This document shows, in pieces, positions 40,398 through 49,000 of a stretch of DNA of 64,000 bases (within the stretch, counting starts at the first letter, position 1; each line of letters opens with the position of its first letter). Position numbers and translations under genes: made by a program. The notes below the pieces were generated by a model. The model was given only the letters and a program-made list of their open reading frames with translations, ran no database searches and was not told the origin of the DNA. Source of the stretch: Adhaeribacter soli (GTDB lineage Bacteria > Bacteroidota > Bacteroidia > Cytophagales > Hymenobacteraceae); the NCBI RefSeq assembly GCF_008727925.1, contig NZ_VTWT01000005.1, positions 186,001-250,000 of the forward strand, in the 5' to 3' direction.

Positions 40398-42833
40398 TCA
40401 AAACTTCACGCCTACGCTTACCAGGAAGTTACGCGTAGCTTGCGGGTAGTAGTAGTTGTAATCGTAGCGGGTGTCGTCGCCGGAATACATTTCACTAAAG
40501 GTATATCCGTTGGCTTCGTATTTTTTGTTCAGCACGTTGTTTACCAACAGGGCAAATTCCAGCTCTTTTACGAACTTCGGTTTTAGGGTATAACGCAAAC
40601 GCAGGTCCATTACGCCGTAACCGTTCAGCTTGCGGTCTTCGGAGCTGGTGTTGTCCAGGAACTGCTTGCTTACGGTTTTGTAAAGGGCGGCAATCTTTAA
40701 TCCGGAGATTGGCTGCACTTCCACTTTATGAAAGGAAATCACTTCCGGAGAAAAGGAAATATCGGTTTCGGAATAGTTGCTCTCCAGGATCTTTTCCATT
40801 TCATAATCTTCGTTGTACACATAAACCGTTTCGGTGTAGTCCTGAATTTTATTGCGGCTCAGGGTCAGGTTGCTGCTTAGTTCCAGAAAACCGTTGAAGT
40901 TGATCAGGCCGGCCAGCTCCACCCCCATCCGGTAGCTGCTCTTTACGTTGGTACGCAAAGGCTCGCCTACATCGTTCAGCTGTCCGGTAAGCACCATCTG
41001 GTTTTTGTAATCCATGTAGTAATAGTTGGCATCGAAGGTATAGCGGCTATTTTCCCCTAAAAAGGCAGCGCTGTTTCCGCGTAAGCGGTACCCTGCTTCC
41101 CAGTTATAAAGCGTTTCGGGCAGGGGCTTTTTGCCAGCGTCCCGGTCGGCTTGCGGCTGGTCCACGAAGTCTTTCCGGATCGGTTCCCGGTTGCCAACCG
41201 CGAAGGAAGCGTAGAAGGTTTGGTTCTGGTTGATGGCGTAAGTAGCGCCGGCTTTCGGGTTCCAGAAGTTGAAGGTGGTTTTTGGTAAATTGGCATCTAC
41301 AGCTTTATCGTCTACGCCTTCAATTTCGTAATGGATGATGCGGTGCTGCAGGTCGCCGAAGAAACCGAGCTTTTCGGTAGCCTGGTAGTTGGCCCGGGCA
41401 AAGATGTTGAAATCGGTTTTCAGGGCCTTGTTCTCGTACCACCGGTGACGAATGTTGCTGTTGGAAGCGTATTTTGCCCAGATCACTTCCCCGAAATGGT
41501 CGCCGTCGTATTTATTCCAGCCGCCGCCCAAGGTTGCGGTGAACTTCCCGGCTGGTGCGTAATAATTGGCCGCATAGGTAGCGCCGTAAAACCAGTTGTC
41601 GAGCCACTTCTGCTGAATAAGGTCGGTGCGACTCAGGGTGGTATCTTTTAAAACCAGTGGCGCGATACCGTAGTTTTTCAGCTTGCGGTCTTCTTTGAAT
41701 TGCTCGTAATAGCCCCGGCCGCGGGTAAGGTGGAAAGCGCCGCCGAAATCGAAACGGCTACCCAGGCTTTTGGAATAGTGCAACTGGTAGTGGTCCTGCT
41801 GGTAATTGTCGGTTTCATTTTCGTAGGTCAGGCCGTTGTAGCGACGGTTGGTTTGCAGCAATTCTTCGGGTACGCCGTCCCAGGCCTGGTGGGTTCTTTC
41901 GGTTCCGGAGAAGGCCACGAATTTCAGGGAGCCGGTTTTGCCGTGGTAGCCGGTGGCCAGGTAATACGATTTCAGGTCGGAAAAACTTTGCTCGATGTAA
42001 CCGTCCGAAGCAATTTTAGACAAGCGGGCATCTACGGTAAACTTGTCGTTAATTAAACCGGTACCGAAGGAAACACTGTGCCGCCAGGTATTAAAACTGC
42101 CGTAACCATTCACCGCTTCGGCATAGGCCTCGCGGTTCAGCCCGAGGGTACGAATATTCATACTGGCTCCGAAGGCTGCCGCACCGTTGGTGGAAGTTCC
42201 TACGCCGCGCTGGATCTGGATGTCCTGAATGGAAGAAGCCAGATCGGGCATGTTCACGAAAAATGCGCCGTGGCTTTCCGGGTTATTTACCGGCACGCCA
42301 TTTATAGTAACGTTTATGCGGGTAATATCGGAGCCGCGGATGCGAATGCCGGTATAACCCACGCCCGCGCCGGCATCGGAATTTACCACCACCGAAGGCG
42401 TTTGCTCCAGCAGGTAAGGAATGTCCTGACCGAAGTTACGTTCCTCCAGTTCTTCTTTGCTCACGTTGGCATAGGTGGTGCCGGTTTTGTCGGTGGCGCG
42501 GGTGGCGGTAACTACTACTTCGTTTGTGCGAATGGTGAGTTTTTGCAGCGAAATGGTTAGCGTTTTGTCGGCGTTCAGCTCAAGGGTTTGGGTAATGGGT
42601 TCGAAGCCCAGGTAAGATACCCGCAAGGTGTAATTTCCGGCCGACAGACCGGTGAAGTGAAAGCGACCGGCTTCGTCGGTAATCTGGCCTTTGGTGGCGG
42701 AAAGCTGCACCGAAGCGCCGGATAAGGGTTGCTGGCCGGTGGCATCGGAAACGGTACCGGAAAGCGTGAACTGTGCGAACGCAAAAGCAGGCAGCAGCAT
42801 GAGCGCTAAAAGCGCCCGTAAGAAATTGGACAT
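40398..42833 (-). CDS. TonB-dependent receptor, probably thiamine uptake
   Basis: Outer-membrane active transporter, 811 residues. The signal peptide ends near AFAFAQ (about 20). Residues 22-105 are a CarboxypepD_reg-like beta domain (GTVSDATGQQPLSGASVQL). The plug domain (about 110-220) holds VVVTATRATDKTGTTYANVSKEELEERN, GVGYTGIRIRGSDITRINVTINGVP and IQIQRGVGTSTNGAAAFGA. The rest is the beta barrel, ending in FLVSVGVKF with a terminal Phe as in other barrel proteins. A TPP riboswitch with its own promoter lies directly upstream, so thiamine or a precursor is the likely substrate; TPP-controlled receptors are known in Bacteroidota. No inner-membrane thiamine carrier is adjacent. Confidence 0.9.
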   Translation of the reverse strand: MSNFLRALLALMLLPAFAFAQFTLSGTVSDATGQQPLSGASVQLSATKGQITDEAGRFHFTGLSAGNYTLRVSYLGFEPITQTLELNADKTLTISLQKLTIRTNEVVVTATRATDKTGTTYANVSKEELEERNFGQDIPYLLEQTPSVVVNSDAGAGVGYTGIRIRGSDITRINVTINGVPVNNPESHGAFFVNMPDLASSIQDIQIQRGVGTSTNGAAAFGASMNIRTLGLNREAYAEAVNGYGSFNTWRHSVSFGTGLINDKFTVDARLSKIASDGYIEQSFSDLKSYYLATGYHGKTGSLKFVAFSGTERTHQAWDGVPEELLQTNRRYNGLTYENETDNYQQDHYQLHYSKSLGSRFDFGGAFHLTRGRGYYEQFKEDRKLKNYGIAPLVLKDTTLSRTDLIQQKWLDNWFYGATYAANYYAPAGKFTATLGGGWNKYDGDHFGEVIWAKYASNSNIRHRWYENKALKTDFNIFARANYQATEKLGFFGDLQHRIIHYEIEGVDDKAVDANLPKTTFNFWNPKAGATYAINQNQTFYASFAVGNREPIRKDFVDQPQADRDAGKKPLPETLYNWEAGYRLRGNSAAFLGENSRYTFDANYYYMDYKNQMVLTGQLNDVGEPLRTNVKSSYRMGVELAGLINFNGFLELSSNLTLSRNKIQDYTETVYVYNEDYEMEKILESNYSETDISFSPEVISFHKVEVQPISGLKIAALYKTVSKQFLDNTSSEDRKLNGYGVMDLRLRYTLKPKFVKELEFALLVNNVLNKKYEANGYTFSEMYSGDDTRYDYNYYYPQATRNFLVSVGVKF

Positions 42834-42912
42834 AAATAGAAAAATGAGATTGATAAAACATACAGGCCACGAGGGGCTTGCAGCCTGCTTTTCTTATGAA
42901 GTTTTACCATGT

Positions 42913-42986
42913 TTTCCCTTCGCCAGCATTACCCGGATCAGGTTCAATGGGTATAATCTCAGCCCGTTATATTAAGGCACCCCTAA
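42913..42986 (-). promoter_or_regulatory. TPP riboswitch (THI element)
   Basis: On the minus strand the leader reads GGGGTGCC, then GGGCTGAGA, ATACCC, TGAACCTGATCCGGGTAATG and CTGGCGAAGGGAA, the conserved order of the thi-box. It lies 80 nt upstream of the TonB receptor start codon. It should lower receptor expression when thiamine pyrophosphate is abundant. Confidence 0.95.
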
Positions 42987-42993
42987 ACTGCCG

Positions 42994-43023
42994 CAAAGGT
43001 ACGCTTTCCTTTTTCAATTCAAA
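42994..43023 (-). promoter_or_regulatory. Promoter of the riboswitch-receptor transcript
   Basis: On the minus strand TTTG (43023-43020) is followed after exactly 18 nt by TACCTTTG (43001-42994). The predicted start site near 42988 coincides with the first base of the riboswitch. Confidence 0.75.
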
Positions 43024-43027
43024 ACGT

Positions 43028-43186
43028 ATTCCGTTGACTAAAGTCAACGGCAATGGATAGAGCTGATTTAAGAAGGGCACGCTTAATCTTTTACCGCAAT
43101 TGCCTGTAATGATGCGCTACCGGTCAGGGAAAAAGCACGCTTCCTGATTTCCTTTATCCATTGCCGTTGACTGAAGTCAACGGTAT
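43028..43186. repeat. CCGTTGACT inverted-repeat element
   Basis: ATTCCGTTGACTAAAGTCAACGG...ATGGAT at 43028-43058 is complementary to ATCCATTG...AACGGTAT at 43156-43186. Each end also forms the hairpin CCGTTGACT / AGTCAACGG. The remaining gap to 43389 shows no gene. Confidence 0.7.
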
Positions 43187-43389
43187 TTCAATCGGCCTTT
43201 GCCTGCTTTTTTATTTTAAACCCCCGCCTTTTCCTTGCTCGCCCAATTTTCTTAAGGCCTTACATTCTTTATAAAAAAATGCCAAAACCACCGGCCGCCC
43301 TTCTACGTTTTTACCTAAACAGCACCGGCTCCCCAATAGCAGTTACGTGCTGATTCACTTTGTTTTACCTTCTAAATCGTGCCGTGAAT

Positions 43390-43635
43390 ATGATCAGTTT
43401 ATTTTATTCATTAGTGGTGTTGGCTATGCTGGTATATTTTGCGGTAATTCCCCGTAAGCGTTATCAATTGCCGCCTTCCGGCGACAGCGACGATGACGGC
43501 GGCGAACCGCTCGAAGACGATCTGCCGGACCTGGATCTGCCGCCGGGCATTTCCCTGCCCATTAACGATTTTGAGCCGGAATACAACAAACCGAAACCCA
43601 AAACCCCAACGCCTCCGCTAAGGCAACATTCCTGA
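43390..43635 (+). CDS. Small membrane protein with acidic proline-rich tail
   Basis: An 81-residue protein of unknown function. The ATG at 43390 gives one N-terminal membrane helix (ISLFYSLVVLAMLVYFAVI), followed by a positive cluster PRKRYQ. The remainder is disordered: DSDDDGGEPLEDDLPDLD, then PPGISLPINDF and KPKPKTPTPPLR. The charge pattern suggests the tail faces the cytosol or periplasm as a flexible linker. An upstream TTG would add ten residues and is less likely. It has an excellent terminator, which supports it as a real transcription unit. Confidence 0.65.
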   Translation: MISLFYSLVVLAMLVYFAVIPRKRYQLPPSGDSDDDGGEPLEDDLPDLDLPPGISLPINDFEPEYNKPKPKTPTPPLRQHS

Positions 43636-43642
43636 AAAGCAT

Positions 43643-43686
43643 AAAAGAAAAGGCCCCTGAAGATTGCTTCAGGGGCCTTTTCTTTT
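43643..43686 (+). terminator. Strong intrinsic terminator
   Basis: An 18-20-bp perfect stem (AAAAGAAAAGGCCCCTGAAG / complement) with a 4-nt loop and terminal T residues, 8 bp after the preceding stop codon. Confidence 0.9.
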
Positions 43687-44000
43687 CAAGCGAAAACGAT
43701 ACAAGTTTCAGCAAAAAATAGACAACACCCTAAAGTTATAAACAATTAAAAGACCTGAAAACAAACCATTTACATTCAAAAAAAAAAAACAGTTCAACAA
43801 CAAAAAAAACTTGTTATAACTCTTGCAAATATAGAAAAAACCTATACTTTTAGACCGTGCTTTAACACAAAAAAACAAACTCACTCTTTACGATCCTTTA
43901 TATGGCAAAAATGTAAGCGCTGCAAGGCGGTGCGGGTTTTAACATACCAGCTTGGGCATAAAAAAACCCACCCGTTGCGCGAACACCGGGCAGGCATTAC

Positions 44001-44047
44001 TATTCTCTTCCGAGAATAGAATTGATCAATTATTGCGTAACTAATCA
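44001..44047 (+). promoter_or_regulatory. Two leader hairpins before a T9SS gene
   Basis: CTATTCTC-ttcc-GAGAATAG (8-bp stem, 4-nt loop) is followed by TTGAT...ATCAA arms that can pair around TTATTGCGTAA. The second hairpin ends 12 nt before the ATG at 44059, so it could affect translation. The rest of the 43687-44058 gap is AT-rich and I see no gene in it. Confidence 0.4.
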
Positions 44048-44058
44048 ATTACAAATTT

Positions 44059-45897
44059 ATGAAATTTTTACGAGTAAACTTTAAACAAGTTCTTAAAGGC
44101 TTTTTTGCTGTGGCTGTTTTGTCTGTAGCAAGCCCAGCTTATGCCCAGCTTCCGGCAATTACCAATGATTTGCAAGCATATAATTCTGCAGGTATAGGTA
44201 AAACTATTCTGAATACCGGAACTGATATCTTTTCCTATAATGAAGATGAACGATTAAAATTCTTTATTGACAACTTTAAGGTAATGGTTTGGGATGGAGA
44301 CCAGCCTGGCCTTTCTTGGGTAGTCACTGATTTAGACGGAAATAAAACAGAAGATTTTATATCCATAAGAAATATTTACAGGGATCCAGATGTTGTAGTA
44401 CATCAATATAACGGCGAGATCTATGCTATGGTGGTATACGAAAGCCATGAAGGCCAGATTCAGTATGATTCCTATAAGTGGAATGGTGGCTCCTTCAATT
44501 ATCATGATGGTTCGGTAGTGGGCAACAATAACCCAGGAGATGTTCGAGGTGCCAAACGACTTTCCGGAGAAAACCCAAACATTGATGTAAATTCCGAAGG
44601 AAAAGTTGTGGTTACCTGGCATGAATCTTTTTCATATCCTGCATCAACAACCATCTTATTACCAGGCAATAACCAAACCTTTCATTTCGACGTTGTACGC
44701 AGCGAGATTTATGCAGTATTTGGAAATATAGATGGTAGCAGACTTTCTGGCGTTAGCAGCCAATTTAATGGCTTGCAAGGCACCACCATCGATATTGATT
44801 ATAATTCTACAAGCCCTAGGGGCGATAAGATTAGTGTAACTGGCAATTTACTTTATGAGCATAACAAATACCCGGATGTAGCGCTCTCGGAACAGGATGT
44901 CAATGGTGAATTGGCCGTAACGTTCACTTATAGTAAAATGAGTTTTCTACCCCTCTTTTTCAGTACCGATAAAAAATGGGTAATAGACCAGCGCATTTTA
45001 AACACCACCGGCTCTCCTAGTCTTACAACCGGGTTCTTTACCGGCAATGCCCAACCAAATTCCGGCACTTATCGGCCACGTATAGCATCCCGCAAAATAT
45101 TCGGCACCTATGCTCGTGATTTCGAAGCGGTAACCGGTCCAGTACACCGTGGTTGCGACGAAACAGGTTTTTATACCTACTCGGCGATCTATAATTTTGG
45201 CCGCTTCAACAATGTTACCCACCCAGTAACTACCGTAAATTCCGGGTATACTGATACCGAGAACTACGAACCTGTAGTGAGCTATCGGTACAACGAATTT
45301 GGCCGCTCTGGACAATACGTAGTTGCCTGGACCATAAATACTAATTTTGGGCCAGCCCACCAACGAAACCTGAACATCATGGCAGCTACCATGAGAAACG
45401 GTGCACGCCAAGGCTCTCAGCTGGCTTGGGTAAATAAAGGTAATTATGCTCCCGATTCTGAAGATGAACCTTTTGTAGGTAATCAACTCATCCCTTCTAT
45501 TGCTGGAAGTTATTCCAATGTAGAGAACCAGTACATGTTTGTAGACTTGGAAGAAAAACATAACAATGATGTTAAATATAAAGGAAGTGAAAATAAACCA
45601 GGCACAGTACAGCTTCGACAAACACAAGGCGGCACGAGCAATGGCTTTACCGCATTCCCAAATCCGTTTTCGGACGAAGTACGCTTTAATTTACAAATTG
45701 ACGCCACTGATGCTCCGCAAACACTTACCCTTCTGGATCTTACCGGCCGGCAATTGGATAAGCTGGAAATAAAGCACCTGAAGCCAGGCAATAACACTTT
45801 AACTTGGCAAAGCCGCAAACCTCTGCCAGCCGGTGTGTATCTAGCTCGCCTGCAAAGTCGCGAAAAAATAACCACTATCAGGATTGTAAAACAATAG
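44059..45897 (+). CDS. Secreted protein with T9SS sorting domain
   Basis: A 612-residue exported protein. The signal peptide runs to about residue 30 (KGFFAVAVLSVASPAYAQ). The body from 35 to 525 is beta-rich with many Tyr, Asn and Gly residues and WNGGSFNYHDG-type blocks, without a family I can name; it resembles other Bacteroidota surface beta-structures. The C-terminal 80 residues are a T9SS domain: FTAFPNPFSDEVRF, TLLDLTGRQLDKLEI and PAGVYLARLQSREKITTIRI, ending VKQ. Paired with the 1601-residue T9SS protein on the same strand but with its own terminator. Its codon use is slightly AT-rich. Confidence 0.8.
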   Translation: MKFLRVNFKQVLKGFFAVAVLSVASPAYAQLPAITNDLQAYNSAGIGKTILNTGTDIFSYNEDERLKFFIDNFKVMVWDGDQPGLSWVVTDLDGNKTEDFISIRNIYRDPDVVVHQYNGEIYAMVVYESHEGQIQYDSYKWNGGSFNYHDGSVVGNNNPGDVRGAKRLSGENPNIDVNSEGKVVVTWHESFSYPASTTILLPGNNQTFHFDVVRSEIYAVFGNIDGSRLSGVSSQFNGLQGTTIDIDYNSTSPRGDKISVTGNLLYEHNKYPDVALSEQDVNGELAVTFTYSKMSFLPLFFSTDKKWVIDQRILNTTGSPSLTTGFFTGNAQPNSGTYRPRIASRKIFGTYARDFEAVTGPVHRGCDETGFYTYSAIYNFGRFNNVTHPVTTVNSGYTDTENYEPVVSYRYNEFGRSGQYVVAWTINTNFGPAHQRNLNIMAATMRNGARQGSQLAWVNKGNYAPDSEDEPFVGNQLIPSIAGSYSNVENQYMFVDLEEKHNNDVKYKGSENKPGTVQLRQTQGGTSNGFTAFPNPFSDEVRFNLQIDATDAPQTLTLLDLTGRQLDKLEIKHLKPGNNTLTWQSRKPLPAGVYLARLQSREKITTIRIVKQ

Positions 45898-45908
45898 GTT
45901 ATCTTCAC

Positions 45909-45945
45909 AAAGGCTGCCTGCCGTTAGCAGGCAGCTTTACTTTTT
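45909..45945 (+). terminator. Intrinsic terminator
   Basis: GCTGCCTGC / GCAGGCAGC 9-bp stem, 5-nt loop and T-rich tail, directly after the T9SS gene. Confidence 0.85.
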
Positions 45946-46057
45946 AATAGGCAACCAATTACTTGTAACCATTGTCTGACACAAAAAAGGTGGTGATTTT
46001 TTTATTATCCAGTTTAAACCGCACTTTATAACCTCTACCTGTTAAAACTAACCGCTT

Positions 46058-49000
46058 ATGATAAAAAACTTTTACCTTATCTTATTATTAAATCTGCTTT
46101 ATATTGTACCCGCCACAGCGCAGAGAGGTTGGCAGTGGGCCTATCAAGCACCAGTAGTAACAACACATTTAGTAGGAGGCGATGCTCCTGGCAGGATTTC
46201 CGGGCACCAAGCCGATTCTCTGGGGCGTATATATTTAAGTTATATAGTGAAGGATTCATTGATCATTAACGGCGTAACGTATCGAAATTCGGAATCTAAT
46301 ACTCTTTTTGCCAGCTACGACCGCCACGGCCATCTTAGATGGGTAAAACAATTCCTTACTTTTGGCTCTCTGAAATCCGATGAATTAAAACTTTCCTCCA
46401 TAGACCGGCAGGGCAATATTTATATTGTTGGGCATTTCTCCGATACCCTGCAGGCAGGGCCTTACAGGTTGGTTAGCCCAAAGGCATCCGTGTCGACAAT
46501 TAACCCTCCCTTTACCGGAGCCGTTATTAAACTCGACACCTTGGGCAACGTAATCTGGGCCAAACAAAGTACTGGTTCGGATGATCTAAATTCTACCAGG
46601 GTTTCTTTTTCAGGCAATGATAAAAACGACAATCTGTATGTTCTTGCTGCTGGAGGCAATGCCTGCTTCGACAGTTATTGTTTCTCCGTACGTGGAGGCA
46701 AAGTAATAAAATACAACCCTCAGGGTCAAGTAATAGGAGCGTTTACCACCACCACCCCCGGTTACACTGATTTTGCCACCGATCAAGATGGTAACACTTT
46801 TCTTGCAGGTCAATTTATAGGAACTGAAACGATAGGCGGAAGAACCTTCACTTCTGGCACGCCAAACCGGTACGATGTGTTTATTGTAAAATACGGAATA
46901 GTCGGTAATGTGCTCTGGGTAAAGCATGAAGGTAGTGCCAATGCAGATGAAGATATCAGCAACATAACCACTGACCGCGAAGGTAACCTATACGTTTCAG
47001 GCACCTACCAATTCGCCGATGCCACAATTGGTGGTACTATCCTTACCAAAGGCAGCGCAACCATGCAGGCCTTCCTGGCCAAATACAATGCATCCGGCCA
47101 ACTATCTTGGGTGCATAAACCTGATTACCTGGGCTCCGGCCAAGCTAAGCTGGCAAATACTGCCGTAGATAATTGGGGCAATATTTTTACCAGCTACCTC
47201 TTTCCCGGTACCGCCAGCCTGCTAAGCCAAAATGGCGAAATCTATTCCGGCCCCAACGGTAATGCCTTTATGCTGGCTTACAACCCCAATGGTACAGTTC
47301 GCTGGATCGACCAAGGTAAAGGCTGGAACTTATTTGTCGAGCCTAGTGGCTTAAGTAAATCTTATAAATATCTTACTACCGATAATGCCGGCGGCATCTA
47401 TTACAGTAACCGCTGCCAGCTAACTCCTTCAGTACTTGGCACATTTACTTTATTGCCCGCCGACGGCCGGAACTTCCGCGCCAAAATGCTGGATTGCGGC
47501 GTAGTAAAAGCCACCGTAGTCTCCTCGCTGACCGGCTCGCTCACCATTTGCGACGGTGCCCCACCCGTTCTACTGCAGGCCAAAGTAACCAGCGGCGGCG
47601 AGCTTACTTACCAGTGGCAGCGCAACAACCAGAACATTCCCGGCGCAACTACCTCCACCTACGGCACCCTGCAGAACGGCGATTACCGCGTCATCGTCCG
47701 TAACTTTAACGGCTGCATCGATACTTCGGCTGCCGTAACCCTGAGTATTGTAAACCAGGCTTTGCCTACTGCCACCGTAACCGCCCCAACTGTAACGAAA
47801 GTCTGCTTAGGCGGCAGCGTGCAACTGCAGGCCAATACCGGCGCCGGCTTTACTTACCAATGGAAACGCGGCAACGATTTTATAGCCGGCGCAACCGGGG
47901 CAACTTATGCGGCCACCCAAAGCGGCAGCTACAGCGTTTCGGTTACGAACCAGTTCGGCTGCAGCCAGGTTTCCGCGCCCGTGGCCGTAACCGTAAACGA
48001 ACCGCCGGTTGCTCTGATCTCCGCTTCCGGACCTACCGCCATTTGCCAGAACCAGAGCGTAACCCTAGTGGCTCCTCCGGGCCAGGGCATTCAGTACCAG
48101 TGGCAACACAACGGCACCGATATTAGCGGCGCAACCGGCATTGCTTATGCCGCCAGTCAGGCCGGAAACTTTACCGTGCGCATAACCAATGCCAAAGGCT
48201 GCAGCATGGTTTCCAACAGCATTCCGGTTACCATTAATCCTGCGCCGGGCATCGTGATAAACGTTTCGGGTTCCACTACCATTTGCCAGAACGGGGCCGT
48301 TACCATCAGCACACCATCCGTAAACAAGCAAACCTACCAATGGCAGCGCAATGGCATCGACCTGCCCGGCCAGACTTCCACTTCCCTGATGGCCACCCAG
48401 CCCGGCGATTACCGCGTACTGGTAACCGGCAACGCCAACCTGTGCAGCAATTATTCGCAGATCACCACCGTAAGCATCGATCCGGGCCCCATTGCCCAGA
48501 TAACGGCTGCCGGTCCTACGGCCATTTGTCCCGGTGGTACGGTAGCCTTGGTTGCTAATTCCGGAACGGGTTATACTTACCGCTGGTACAAAGACAATAC
48601 GCTTCTGGCTAATGCCACGGCCTCGTTGCTGAACGTTACCACGCCCGGCAATTACCGCGTGGAAATAGCCAACAGCCGCGGCTGCTTCAATGCTTCCAGC
48701 CCGGTTGCCGTTACTACCGCACCGCTGCCAACAGCTACCATTACGGCAGCCGGTAACCTTACTTTCTGCGCCGGCGGTTCCGTAAACCTGGAAGCTGCTA
48801 CCGGCACGGGCTGGCTATACCAATGGCAGCGCAACGGCCAGGATATTGCCGGTGCTACTACGGCCAATTATTCCGCCACGCAATCCGGCGACTACCGCGT
48901 GATGGTTACTACTCCGGCAGGTTGCTCGGCTACTTCCAGCCAGCTTAGCGCTAACGTTATTACCCTTGCCAAACCAAGCATTAAGGCCACTTCCGATTCT

